From Cristatella mucedo (lineage: Eukaryota; Bryozoa; Phylactolaemata; Cristatellidae), in NCBI GenBank assembly GCA_009760855.2, contig WPIO01000015.1, positions 6,288,501 through 6,352,500 of the forward strand: a DNA stretch of 64,000 nucleotides. Direction: 5' to 3'. Positions 51,701-62,365 of the stretch are shown here, piece after piece (position 1 is the stretch's first letter; each line of letters begins with the position of its first letter). The translations under genes and the position numbers were made by a program. Under the pieces are notes generated by a model. That model had not been told where the DNA came from. It ran no database searches and was given only the letters and a program-made list of their open reading frames with translations.

Positions 51701-54700
51701 CATCGTACCGCCTAAACGCAGGCATGAAGGAATGCAAAGCTCTGCAAGTTCGCCGGCAGATAAATCAGCAAAATCCCAACGACTGTGAGTACTCACTGAG
51801 TGAAAACAATAGAAAGTGCCTAGAAAGAGATGCAGTTCTCTGAGAGCACTGTAACAAGTGTATTACTACTATTATTGCTATAATGCTAGCCAGGTACTAC
51901 CCAGGCAGACCAGCACATGTGAGAAAGCAGTGCCCCAGCACAGGAAGGAACAGCAATTCTCTCGAGTCGACGACCTTCGATCCGGCAGCTACGTTAACCT
52001 TGTCGGCAGATGTCCAACTACTGGTCGTGCTGGCTGCCCTGCTGTGTGACCGGTTCGAGGCAGCCCAAACTGCTCAGCCGTGCTGAGAGAGCTGCTGATG
52101 ATAAAAGCACGTAATCTAGGTGTCATGATCGAAATAAAACCCATCACTAGATGACTACGTTTAGCTCCACAGTCAAGTCTGCCTACTTTTCATCTATGCA
52201 GCATTTCGAAAATTCTGGCTCCGACAAGGATACTGCATCCACATAGGTCCACGAATTTGTGATATTCAGTCTTGACATCTGTAACTCACTACTTTCCGGT
52301 CTACCAGCCACTGAAATCAGGCACTTACAATTAGTGCAAAACTCGGGAGCTAGGCTTGTCTGTAGAGAGGTTGCAGTTACCACATCATACTTCTCGCCGA
52401 CATGAACTTACTCCCAATCAAGCAGCGTAGCGACTTCAAGGTTCTGCCACCCACTTTAGAGGTCCCTTTATTCTCTGGCTTCAGCCTACCTATCACAACT
52501 TTCCCCGCCAGGCTAGGCATAGTACAACTGCTTTTCTGATTCGAATCCTTTCGTTATGCCTCGAACTGACGTCAAGTCCTCTGGAGACTGCCTGTAGTTC
52601 GTATGCCCCTAAAGCCTGGAACTCAGTCCCGACTGACGTCATGACGTCCCCTGACTTGAAGACCATTGACAAGTAGCTAATAATAATAATAATAATAATA
52701 GTAATAATAATGCATTCGCAAAAAATCCTCAGAGAACCTAATCTCTTTCTAGCCACATTACACATGCTGCAAAGGAAGCATGATCGAATGGTAAGTGGTA
52801 GCCTTGCTCAATGCCAACTGGCATAACATGGAGGCGACGTGCACAGGGTCAGCATGAAAATATGATTAGTGTTAGCATACAAGGTGTCAGCATTCAAAAG
52901 CACACAAAAGAAATCACGTGGACCCACTAAATGCTGTGATAAATAAATGTGCTTTTAGCTTCTTTTTAAAAGTCACCAATTCAGGGGATGTCGTGACGAA
53001 AGTCGAGAGTGAGTTCCACGCTTTGGGAGCAAACGAACTAGAGGCATGGGTTCTAAAGGATTTGACGTTTGTAGGAGGTGCAGCGAACGATTTGATTCAG
53101 AAAAGCAGGTGGTACAATGCCTAGCCTGGTGGGGAGTAGATCTGATAGGTAGGCTGCAGCCAAAGAATGAAGGGACCTAAAAGTGAATGACCGAACCCTG
53201 ACGTCGATGCGCTGTTTGACCGAGAGCCAGTGCAGGTCGGCGAAAAGTGGTACGATGAGGCAACTGTGCTGCTCATGACAGACAAGCCTGGCTGCTGCAG
53301 AGATTCGCACCAACTACAAGTGCCTGATTGCACATGCCGGCAGACCAGCAAGCAGTGAGTTACAGAAGTAAACAAGCTCATGTTTATCAAACCATTAGCT
53401 GGATCCTTGTGCTTTGTCCTTGGTCTACTTCTGCATGCTGAAACTGTGCATGCAACCACTAACTATATTTACATGTCGACACTGTGCATGTCACGCCTAA
53501 CAAAATTATGCTTGCTGACACTGTGCAAGTTACTACTGACCCATTTGTTCATGCTTCCGTTACAGCACATGTATAGTGCACAGAAAAAGATCAAGTTCTC
53601 TGAGAGCACCATTCAAATCTATTGCTATTATTAATCCATGTAATGCAGCAAGTCTGATGTTGTCCAGTAGAGTATGGTTAGTGTTTTGAACGATCCTATA
53701 CTGCGCAACCGCCACAGACCACAAAGCAGTCATGGGCACTCAAAGGCAAATATAGATGTATACAAAAGCCTGTTAGCTATTGCCCAAAAGGGCAAATGAA
53801 GCTAATGAGTATTGAAGCACAAGAAGACACTACTACAATGCCAAGGCCTAGATTCAGCATTGGAATAAGAGACACTGTCAGTTACCTTAGCAGCTCAGAG
53901 GAGGAGGAGGAGGAGGAGGAGGAGGAGGAGGAGGAGGAGGAGGAGGAGGAGGAGGAGGAGGAGGAGGAGGAGGAGGAGGAGGAGGAGGAGGAGGAGGAGG
54001 AGGAGGAGGAGGAGGAGGAGGAGGAGGAGGAGGAGGAGGAGGAGGAGGAGGAGGAAGAGGAGGAGGAGGAGGAGGAGGAGGAGGAGGAGGAAGAGGAGGA
54101 CCCCTGCCTCCTCAGCTGCTGGCAGGCGAGCTAAGAGGCCGGCTAAGAGCCATGCCCAGATGGGGCACAGGGGGGAGGGGCAATGGCAACCCAGTGTCAA
54201 GCCACCGGATGCACAAGTAACAGCAGTCTAGACGCAGCCCGACGGTAAGTTGATGAAATAGCAAGGCAATCACCATTCTGAAATAGAAAGGCAATCACTG
54301 CTTTTAAGTAAGATTGCAGCTGAATGGATTCATTGAACCACTACACCTGACAATCTGTTGACTGACACGAATAACAAGGTTGTGAGGGCACACACAAAGT
54401 TGCAGCAGAACAAGGGGGCAGCCGGAACCCCTAGAGCACTTAACTCCTTCCTGATGCAACTGCACATCTGAGATCAGCTGTAGCTAGCCTCGGGAGTATC
54501 CGCTCACCAAGACAAGCTAGGGCTCACCAGCCAGGGCTAGTGCTCACTAATATGGGTCGGCTGTACGATGCTGGATTAGGGTGTCTCACACCCACATGCC
54601 ATGCCGTGCTGAGCATGTGATGCCCACGTGGTACAGCCAAGTTCGGGTGTATGCTCGGTAGGCCAGCTAGGAGACACGAGCTTGACAAAATATAAGTGAG

Positions 54701-55605
54701 TCGTTAGGCCTATTCAGCTCAGCAAATGAACAAATAATAATAACAATTAATGCATTTGCATAGTTTCCCGGATAATTTAATTTCTTTCTATGAACTTTGC
54801 ATATGCTGTCGAGGAAGCATACGGTGAGTGATAACATGCACAGCGTCAGCACGCGAAAGCACAGAAAGGGCAGTCCCGAGTTCGCCGAATGCGAATGAGG
54901 AGAAGGAGTATTTTAGCTTACTTTCCAAGGTCGTCAAGTCAGGGTAGCCAGCCGTGACATCAGCAGGTAGTGTGTTTCGTGTTGCTGTGAGAGCATACAC
55001 ATTGCAGGCACAGTCTCCGAAGGATTCAAGGTTGGCTCAACGCACAGCTAAACAATTGGCTTCAGAAGAGCAGCTGGTACAATGACTTGCCTGACGAACA
55101 GCTATCAACACACTCCCAAATAGGTGGAGCCGCCCTAATGACTAATGAGTTTTCTTTCTACTGCTGGCAAGAGGTCGGAGCATGTCAATCCGTGCTCGAA
55201 ACTGATAGGGGGCCGGCAAACGAGCATCGGCCGGCGTCTCCCCTGCAAACGACTATTATAGTCGTTTGCATGGACAAATAGTCTTGAGAAATTAAGTATA
55301 TGGCACCAGCAGCTCACTGCCCGGCCACTGCAACCGACCTGTGCCTTTCCAGTAACGGCATCCCGTCGAACTTCTTAGAAACCACGAGCACTTTAAGCTT
55401 CGCTCCGCAGCCGTCTGACAAGTCGTCCACTTCCTGAAGCGCAGCAGAGCAGCAGTGCAGCCACTGGCAGGCGGCAGAGGGGGGGAGGGGGGCATCGGCT
55501 GCCGACGGACACAGCGGTGTTGAGCGCCGTGCGCTAACATACCAGATGCTCGGCTTCTAGCTGCTTCGTCAGCTTCTCCTTCATTTCGGAAACTAAATCC
55601 CCCAT
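45629..55605 (-). CDS. BOLA2: BOLA2-like protein, three exons
   Basis: The exons are 55605-55543, 55433-55339 and 45758-45629. They join in phase (0, then 2) to 95 codons plus stop. The product starts MGDLVSEMKEKLTKQLEAEH, continues with VLVVSKKFDGMPLLERHR and ends with EELKHIHALTQKTLTPEQW. This order and spacing match animal BOLA2 (86 residues in human), with an extra Ala-rich tail (AAAAAATAP). BOLA2 works in the cytosol with a monothiol glutaredoxin (GLRX3) in [2Fe-2S] cluster handling. The conserved His of ERHR and the HIHA segment are present, and a Cys lies in the loop of exon 2 (SDGCGAK). Intron 2 is about 9.6 kb and full of mobile DNA. Confidence 0.9.
46600..47740 (+). pseudogene. Tc1/mariner transposase pseudogene A (BOLA2 intron 2)
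   Basis: It starts MGKTKELNG, the usual Tc1-type N-terminus. It continues in shifted frames through GRPRSTKKKDDRLLQLA (GRPR-type hook), GIIRRVSERKP, DDSKFIVHGDG, then KGPEDGTR and NDPKDAKSAMEQLL, and finally VLSWPSQSPDLNIVEHLWD with the acidic residues of the DDE domain. Many frameshifts and stops are present. A C-run interrupts it at 46899-46914. Confidence 0.8.
47741..49030. other. BOLA2 intron sequence between two Tc1 remnants
   Basis: No coding motif is seen. A 12-base inverted pair (AAATACTTTTGC at 47842-47853, GCAAAAGTATTT at 48905-48916) resembles Tc1 terminal repeats and may mark element ends. Confidence 0.35.
49040..50265 (-). pseudogene. Tc1/mariner transposase pseudogene B
   Basis: Read from 50265: SSVRVRIVALYSAGHRTVE (helix-turn-helix region), a degraded middle, then HVRRRPSEAHPPKCLLP, FQVQCSRPILQHSNNPEHT, DWPIQSPDLNQSS and the C-terminal SMPGWIRQIFTNTRGPTS near 49100. 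Frameshifts separate the blocks. It is a different subfamily from copy A, judged by the RRRP and SMPGW segments. Confidence 0.75.
50684..50852 (-). mobile_element. SINE-1, copy b
   Basis: In minus sense: GGTGAGCCGTGATGGC, then GTGGGTTCGATTCCTGTGG (B box), and the tail with GTCGCTATACAAAAAGAGG. It aligns to the copy at 61373 across its whole length. Confidence 0.8.
50853..51804. other. BOLA2 intron, nothing recognised
   Basis: Short G-runs occur near 50863 and 50907. ORFs of 85-103 codons on both strands have no recognisable motif. Confidence 0.4.
51805..51885 (+). mobile_element. LINE-A 3' tail fragment
   Basis: It has AAGTGCCTAGAAAGAGATGC and the paired half of the tail hairpin, ending in ATTACTACTATTATT. 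Confidence 0.6.
52108..52680 (+). mobile_element. LINE-A copy, RT C-terminal half
   Basis: From the ARNLGV segment through the STVKSAYFHL-like region to the APKAWNSVPTDV-like end, with frameshifts. It stops at an (AAT)n run shared with the next, opposite copy. Confidence 0.65.
52681..53355 (-). mobile_element. LINE-A copy, 3' part, opposite strand
   Basis: In minus sense it ends in (ATT)n at 52681-52710. The tail hairpin, untranslated region and C-terminal coding part (LFADLHWLSVKQRIDVRVRS) lie to the right. It is tail to tail with the preceding copy. Confidence 0.7.
53390..53632 (+). mobile_element. LINE-A 3' untranslated fragment
   Basis: It contains the repeated GACACTGTGCATG words, the tail hairpin in degraded form (AAGATCAAGTTCTCTGAGAG) and ATTGCTATTATTA at the end. 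Confidence 0.65.
53898..54101. repeat. (GAG)n trinucleotide repeat
   Basis: About 200 bases of GAG with a few GAA variants lie in BOLA2 intron 2. The poly-Glu and poly-Leu frames are artefacts. Confidence 0.97.
54733..55098 (-). mobile_element. LINE-A copy, 3' part
   Basis: The tail (54733-54800) has a degraded hairpin. To the right lie the untranslated region and the FKRN/SSYAPKAWN-equivalent coding part, much diverged. Confidence 0.6.
55244..55270. repeat. 27-bp perfect palindrome near BOLA2 exon 2 donor
   Basis: 12-base arms TGCAAACGACTA / TAGTCGTTTGCA flank a 3-base centre, 69 bases downstream of the exon 2 donor. Confidence 0.85.
55339..55433 (-). CDS. BOLA2: BOLA2-like exon 2
   Basis: The acceptor GCGCTTCAG precedes 55433 and the donor CACAG/GTCGGT follows 55339 (phase 2). 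It encodes EVDDLSDGCGAKLKVLVVS and KKFDGMPLLERH, the core beta strands and loop of the BolA fold. Confidence 0.9.
55543..55605 (-). CDS. BOLA2: BOLA2-like exon 1
   Basis: ATG 55605 gives 21 codons ending LEAEHL at the donor GTATGT. The KEKLTKQLEAEH helix matches BOLA2's N-terminal helix. The intron to exon 2 is only about 110 bases. Confidence 0.9.
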
Positions 55606-56082
55606 ATCGACTCAAGGCAAAAAGTAACACAAAGCGAAGACGGGGAGGCGATTATAGAGGCCACGAACCACCGGCAACACGCTGTTTCACAGCGATTCAA
55701 ATATTCACCGCTTTCGGAGTCTTGACGGTTGGCTGAAAGTTCAGATTGATGAATGAAAAACTCTGTCTGGAGCAACACCCACAATGACAAAAAAGGGTCA
55801 CTTAGTGTCTAGGTTCGCATGGATTGTGATGGCCGATAGACTTTAAGTGTGCGTACAAATACCAAGCCTAAAAAAATGCCTCGTGTACTAATCACCATTG
55901 TTTCCGGAGTCAGCGATGCAACATCGGCATCAACGGTAAAATTTGCGGATATTACAGGCAAGGTCTGAACCTCATTTTTGCCAATAGTTTTAACCGAGAA
56001 GTGTATTCACGCCAACTGACCCGAGTGTCAGAAGCAATCGGAATTTTGATTGGAGCACGCAGCAGTTATGACCTCTCGTTTC
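55606..56082. promoter_or_regulatory. Upstream region of BOLA2-like gene
   Basis: The sequence immediately 5' of the start codon. No TATA box or other promoter motif is convincing. It is listed as the likely promoter only by position. Confidence 0.25.
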
Positions 56083-56222
56083 ATGTTTAATAAAAATTCA
56101 TTTGCATAGCGCCTATAGAGATCTCTATTGGCGCGCTTCAAACTAGTCGCGGATCTCGAGCCCAATATCTTGGCCATTACTTGATCGGAGCGAGCACCTT
56201 GAGCACTCGGTCAAACCAGCAC
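56083..56222 (-). mobile_element. SINE-2, copy e
   Basis: The tail TTCATTTGCATAGCGCC (plus sense) and a head with CTCGAGCCC and GGTCAAACCAG match the SINE-2 family, diverged. Confidence 0.6.
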
Positions 56223-56907
56223 GCCATGTTTAGGACCGTTCTTTGTTTTTGGCTCACTGGCCCTCCCGCGGGGGCCGGAGCCAGCCGGTGGGCTCAAACT
56301 TATTAGGCTCTCGGTAATTCCGAGGTGCCAACAACTTGTGAGCTGATTTTTTTCTAAAAATTTTTACGTCTGCACTGCGAGTTGGTTTTCCCGCGCATCT
56401 TGGGCACGCATTGACGCTTCATGTCTCATTTTCCTTTCCTTCATGTCATTCTTCCTGTCTGTCTTCTTCATTGTCTCCTTTGTAAGTGCTCACTTTGCCC
56501 AGGGCGGCCTCAGCAGCTCCACTATTCGTCTGAGTTCACTCACAGTTGATAAGTGGTTAAAAAAGTGAAACGCCTGCTGATAGAATTTCGCGACTGCAAA
56601 AAGGATCGGCTCTGGTGCTTCTCGCGTGTACGCTCGTCTCGCCTAACGTATCCCGCGCGATTTCGCCACTATTAGTGGCCTCGCAAACTTCTTGGCAAAC
56701 AATTGTTGCTGCTATGTTTTCACGCACAACGTAGCCAACGCCATCGGTGAAAAAAGTTAAGAGCTTTAGGGCAATGTCTAATTGGCATAAATCTTCTCAC
56801 GACCTACAAAGTCCAAATTCTAGTTGTCTTAAAACGCGACGAATTTAGAATGGCAGGCAAAGGTTTTGTAGCAGTACCGCGAAAAGTGTGGGAGACATAG
56901 CATTGTG
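56223..56907. other. Intergenic, nothing recognised
   Basis: No ORF with motifs and no repeat copy noticed. Confidence 0.4.
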
Positions 56908-58412
56908 TTTATATAGAAACCTCACACCTTGCTAGTAAGTTCCAGTCTGGCTTTAGAGCTAATCACTCCACAGAGTCAGCATCGCTTAGGGTATACAACG
57001 ACCTACTTAGGAATGCAGACATGGGTAGAGTGTCCCTTCTTGTTTTGCTCGATCTTTCGGCAGCTTTTGATACCATCGATCACAAAGTACTTCTAGAGCG
57101 CCTCTCATCTCGCCTGGGCATCACTGGCACTGCTCTGCAGTGGTTCAGGTCCTATCTCAGTGGGAGACTCCAGAGTATTGACGTGAATAGACAAAGATCA
57201 TCTGAAGTACCTCAGGGCTCCGTGCTAGGTCCGGTTCTTTTCACGGTGTATACTCTGCCTCTTGCTGATGTGATTGCCAAGCACAATCTAGGCTTTCACT
57301 TCTATGCGGATGACACTCAGTTGTACCTTTGCTTTGATCCCTCCCAGCCTTCGAGCACCTCAAATTCTCTAAACTCACTAGCTGCATGCATTGATGACAT
57401 CCCCACATATATGGCAGCAAATTTTCTAAAACTAAACGATGACAAAACTAACTTACTAGTTATGGGCAAACCCAGTGTGATTCAGAAATTGGAAAGGCTG
57501 TCTCTCAAAATTGGCTCTGCCAGCATATCTTCTGTCGAATCAGCTCGAAATATAGGTGGCATATTCCAAAGCGACCTCTCGTTAGACGACCATATCAGCT
57601 CCACGGTCAAATCTGCCTATTTTCAGCTTCACAATATTGCTAAAATTCGGGCTTGTTTAGATAAGGATACCACGTCCAAGTTGGTCCATGCATTCGTGAC
57701 ATCTCGTCTCGACTTCTGCAACTCACTGCTTACTGGCCTACCAGCATGTGCGATCAGGCGATTGCAGCTGGTGCAAAACTCTGCAGCTAGACTTGTCTGT
57801 CGTGAGCTTCGCAGTTGCCACATTACTCCACTTCTCGCCGACCTGCACTGGCTACCAGTGAGGCAACGGATTGGCTTTAAGGTTTTGTCGCTCACTTTCA
57901 GGTCCCTTCATTCTATGGCTCCAGCCTATCTCTCCGACATACTCCCCCATCAGGCCAAGCATCGTACCACCCACCCACTTTTCGGAATCCAATAGTCTAC
58001 AAATACCTCTTACAAACCTTGAATCCTTTGGAAACCGTGCATTTAGTTCGTATGCTCCCAAAGCCTGGAACTCCCTCCCGACCTGCGTCAGAACATGCCC
58101 TGACCTGACCACATTTAAAAGGAACTTTAAAACACACCTATTTAGGACAGCATTTAGTGGGTCCCTGTGATTCGTCCTTGATTTGCTTATGCGTGCTGAC
58201 ACTGTGCATGCTGCCACTAACCACATTTGCATGCTGACCCTGTGCATGTCACCCCTAACCATGTTATTCATTTTGTTTGTTTTTCAAGCATGATTTTACG
58301 TACCATTCAATTGCATTTCCCTTTGCAGCAAATGTAAAGCGCCTAGACAGAGATTAAGTTCTCTGAGGGCGCTTTATCAAATACATTATTATTATTATAT
58401 TATAATATAAAT
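56908..58412 (+). mobile_element. LINE-A copy, best preserved
   Basis: The ORF at 57021-57995 (324 codons; the frame is open upstream to about 56910) covers [38 protein letters not shown] and [12 protein letters not shown], to the thumb region. A 6-base change near 57973 ends the frame before the last coding block (SSYAPKAWNSLPTCV). It lacks 18 bases before PQGS relative to copy 1. The 3' region is complete with tail hairpin and ATT run. 5'-truncated. Confidence 0.87.
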
Positions 58413-58689
58413 CAGCATTATTTCAGCTTTCCTTGAAAATAACAGCAGACTAATTATGAAAGTTGCACCTAATACTTCGTTTGCAAATATCTTTGCCCGT
58501 ATTTTTATTCTTTTAAAGAAATGATCATATACCTTTGAAATGAGTGGAGTGAATTAGGTGCTATCGGTGATTTGACGGTGGTATACTACGAAATCTTACA
58601 TTTGTTTCTGAAAATTTCATCAAACATCTGTTTTTTACAACTTTATCTCCTCTAACTTCCGTGTGCCTTTGATATTTCCGCGTAATAAT

Positions 58690-58805
58690 AAGAATATAAA
58701 TAATACACTTATTATGGCGCCTTCAGATAACTCAATCTCGTCCTAGGCACTTTACTTTTGCTGTAAAGGAAGCATGATCGAATGGTTAGCGGTAGTATGC
58801 TCAAT
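58690..58805 (-). mobile_element. LINE-A 3' tail fragment
   Basis: Minus-strand tail with TAATAATAAG at its end, the hairpin half TTCAGATAACTCAATCTC and TTTGCTGTAAAGGAAGC, as in the other copies. Confidence 0.65.
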
Positions 58806-59107
58806 GAACAACCAGCATATTCACGTAATGATAATGGTAACCGTGCTGCTCTAAAAAAGCTCCAGATCTCGGTCAATTGTCGATGCATTTTAATGTTGAG
58901 TAGGTTGACAGTAGTGCAATTGATTTGCTGTCTCATTGAATGTGATTGCATGCATTCTATACATTTTGCATTTCGATGCGCTGGAGGAGAATTTGGTATA
59001 CGGCCAAATACCTGGCAACTTAAAGTTGCAAACGGGGAGCTCTCGATTATTTATAGCTTATTTTCTTGGGCAAATGCGTAACTGATTCAATGGACAAAAA
59101 AGGATAC

Positions 59108-59250
59108 CTGGTTTGGCCTTGCGGTTAAGGTGCTCGCCCCGATCAAGGTCTGGCTGAGGTCATGGGCTCGAGCACTGAATCGTAAGTGAAGCACCTGAAC
59201 CGAGATTAGGTTCCTTTGGGAGCTATGCAAATGAATCATATAATTTTTTT
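59108..59250 (+). mobile_element. SINE-2, copy f
   Basis: The full head TTGGCCTTGCGGTTAAGGTG (A-box region) and GGGCTCGAGCAC (B-box region) are followed by the tail GCACCTGAACCGAGATTAG and AATGAATCATATAATT. It is the clearest head of the family. Confidence 0.75.
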
Positions 59251-59744
59251 ACCACCTGGCGTCGTTCTACGACGATAATATTTCTTTACCACCGGTTGCT
59301 ATTTAGATGACTTGGGATGTACGACCAAGGTAGCACTCCTACAGTTTTTCGTCCTCTTCCGGTAAGCTACGGCTGCTACCTACATAATTATTTGGTCAAT
59401 TGTAGCTCCCGAGATCTTCTTAATTCTTTGCCTCTTGAAGGCTGTAAGCAGCAGGGCGCGATAGCACATAAGGCTTTCAAAAGATGGCACGAGTTCCAAT
59501 TGGCACGCGCGACCAACAGTTCAATCGCCAGCATTTCACTGAGCTTTAATCTCATGACTAAGGCCTGCATGGACCAGAGTACGTAAGCGCAACTAGTTTT
59601 CGGATTTGATCGCCGGATCTTATTTACTACAAGTTTCGTTAATCAAGACTCCACAGCACTACCTCTAATATCGCCCGCACCTGGCGGAAAGCTCAGGCCT
59701 CCGGTCTGTGGTCAATGACGTAGCTGCCGCATCCGCACAATATA

Positions 59745-60045
59745 ATTGACTTCGAGATCGACCAACTGGCCTACAGATTGCCACAGTCGCTTGCGCCTGC
59801 CTACATGTCCGACCTGCCTGAGCCACTGGAGTGCTTTTGCTTTCGCACCACCAGCTAATCGGCTTCCAGTCGTTCTCCGCAATAGCTTGAATTCTTTTGA
59901 TGATCGGGCCTCGAGTTCGTACGTGCAGAAAGTCTAGAACTTGCTTCCAGCAGCTATGGTCACTTCCAGCAGTGACTTTTCCAGCAACTTCAAAGTCTCA
60001 GCTAATTACGCGTGCTCTCTGATAAAGGTTTCCTTCCCCATTGTA
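59745..60045 (+). mobile_element. LINE RT C-terminal fragment (unassigned family)
   Basis: The plus strand encodes SLAPAYMSDLPEPLEC and then degraded SSYVQKV and LELASS-type segments. These correspond to the C-terminal APAYLSDLL ... AFSSYAPKAWN region of LINE proteins. No tail. Confidence 0.45.
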
Positions 60046-60627
60046 ACCTAGTAGTTTTTGGTCTTGTGTGCTTGCATAATTAACTGCACGATTAACTGAA
60101 TATTGCTAACAATTGTCTCTGGAGGTATTCTTGAGTGTTTTTTCATGCCTGTCGTAGCATGGTAACTTGCTTTTCCTTAGCGCTTAGTTAACGCTTCTCT
60201 TGCAGTGAGCTATAACATGCACGGACAGAAATTTGGCTCACTTCCAAAAGACTCTTTAATTTACTTACAAATAAACAAGTGCTCAAATTCTATTACCATT
60301 CACTAATAATTGCACAGTTAGACATTTGGGTGAAAATTATATAATGGCTTGGATATGTGCAAGTTGAAGGCTCCTCAAAGACGTCCATCGAGTTTTCCTT
60401 TTCCTCGCTGAGAGCATTATGGAGCTCCAGCTGTCAGGAGTAAGAATCGCAGAGCACATTTTGTGACTACGCTTACGACGGCTGATAATCATACGCTCTG
60501 TTGGGATCCAACGTCTTCTTCGATGTCCATTAGTCGGCCGCCGTCAACTGGGGGTTCACTGTCACTTGAAAAATAAGGCCAGGTAAAATTGGTTCAAGAA
60601 TGAATCAATGGTAGCAGAAACAGAATA

Positions 60628-60730
60628 ATAATAATATAATAATAATAACGCTTGATAAAGCACCCTCAGAGTAATACAAATCTCTTTCTAGGCGCTTTAC
60701 ATTTGCTGCAAAGGAAACATGATGTCGCCG
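60628..60730 (-). mobile_element. LINE-A 3' tail fragment
   Basis: (TAA)n, then AAAGCACCCTCAGAGTAATAC and TCTTTCTAGGCGCTTTACAT: both halves of the tail hairpin on the minus strand. Confidence 0.7.
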
Positions 60731-61234
60731 ATATATGCTTATCCTGAGAATACTTGAGGACACCACCACGAAGCCTCATGCACGCTACGGCTAAGAGAAA
60801 AGCAGAAAATGAGGACGCTCAGTTGACTGAGTTTTTGGATTGAGAAGCTGTCAAAAATGATGACTATATGACAAGGGCAGTGAATTGGTGTCTAGCACTT
60901 AAATTGGGCAGTCAATTAAAAAAGTAAAAAACTCAAGAGGCCGTTATAGTCGTGCCCAATAAAGAATAACCAAGTGGCTTACCGGAGATCAGCAAAACAG
61001 TCAGCGGCTAAATGTCATTTTAACGTGCTGATTAAGAGTCACAAAATTACTCAAGCCTGTACGTACACATCTACATCCACAAGCGTATCCCTCATGCTCT
61101 TAGATCTGGATCCACACAGTTTATTAAAGCCGGCAGTAAAGATTTTTTAGCAATCTTTCTATTTCCCTCGCTAGAAACCTCTTTTATAACACCGCAGTAG
61201 ATCGATAGTTAGCGCATATGCACCATGCATAGTT

Positions 61235-61868
61235 AAGCTTAAACGAGCTTCCGCTCTCTGGTTCATTCCTATGAATGTAATGTATTGTATCGCCATCTGT
61301 AACTTCACAAAGCCACAAACACTCAGTGGGTGTTATTCAGGAGAGTTTTCTAATAGTGCGCTCAAAGCCTATGGTGAGCTGTGATGGCAGATTAGGTAAG
61401 CCGGTTGCTTTCACGACCTCGGTCCTGAGGTCGTGGGTTCGATTCCTGTGGTGGGCGATCCTTTATCGCCACTGCAAGCGGTGGTGATAGCCGTGAAGGC
61501 TCTTCTGTCGCTATACAAAAAAGAGGCTGTTTAATCAGCTAGGATTAAGCGGCTTTCTGCATGCATGCATTAGCCAACAGACTTCATATCGAGCAGCAGA
61601 AAAAAGTGATACGTATAGCTGAGCCAGTAGGGCAGTCAGGGAAGCGAAGTTGTAAGGAAGGAAGTAGCAGCTCAGGATGGCTGGAAAGGAAGTACTACAG
61701 TCGGCAGCAGGAGAACAGATGTCGTCGCGAGAGAATTGTGAAAGTGAGCTTCACAGTCCAGGACCTGCGGAGCAAAAGCTTCTGTCGCTAACAGTTTTTA
61801 AGCGCAGTAATCAAACAGCTAATTTAGTGTCTATAGAAACCCTACGACACTAGGAGGCTGAAACTGAT
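61235..61868 (-). mobile_element. LINE-B copy, 3' part, split by SINE-1
   Basis: The tail at 61270-61365 (AATGTAATGTATTG, then GGTGTTATTCAGGAG) and the coding-end part at 61735-61860 (CTGCGGAGCAAAAGCTTC) are the same minus-strand LINE-B. The SINE-1 copy and other sequence lie between them. Confidence 0.6.
61373..61546 (+). mobile_element. SINE-1, copy c (plus strand)
   Basis: Head GGTGAGCTGTGATGGCAG; B box GGTTCGATTCC at about 61437-61447; body with TTTATCGCCACTGCAAGCGG; tail GTCGCTATACAAAAAAGAGG. The tRNA-like fold gives the RNA polymerase III boxes. It is not a functional tRNA gene. Confidence 0.82.
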
Positions 61869-62054
61869 GCAGAAATTTAGCTTGATATGAAAAAGAGTAT
61901 ATCTGTTTCACTTTTAACGAGTGAGGGGGCTACAGAGTGCAGGACTGCAGCTGCGGCTGTACTACCCGAGTCAGTCAATCTACCAAAGGGCAAAGCAAGT
62001 CCGTCGGATACGGTATTCACTAGTAGCCAGGATAACCATTTGGGAGCTTGCTGC

Positions 62055-62365
62055 CATGCCCGCTTCCACGATTCTTACGCAACGACAACTACTCTCCTAC
62101 TGCCGACTATGTCTCATTCTTTTCAGCGGTCCTGAGCTGTTACTTCCATGCTACCTACTACCTCAACTGCTCTCCTGACTCTGCTACGCTTCCCACTTTG
62201 CCTTTGTTGCGTGAGACGAAGTCTGTTGGCTACCGAATGCGTACCGAAAGCCGCTTAGGCTGTGAGTGAGCTATACAAAACTCTCTTTCGTAACACCCAC
62301 ATGGTCTTTAAGACTTTGTGGAGTTACAGACGGAGATACGTTACATTGCATTAAATTATGCCGCG
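62055..62365 (+). mobile_element. LINE-B 3' end
   Basis: It matches 44820-45105 closely (CGCTTCCACGATTCTTACGC to GTTACATTGCATTAAATT), including the GCTATACAAAACTC tail element. Confidence 0.8.

Noticed and set aside
53796-54134. ORF with about 70 Glu residues.
   Set aside because: It is a (GAG)n repeat in an intron with no supporting start or conserved flanks.
61373-61460. Possible tRNA gene on the plus strand (B-box sequence present).
   Set aside because: It sits in a repeated element with other copies, lacks a clean cloverleaf end, and has a long non-tRNA body, so it is a SINE head.
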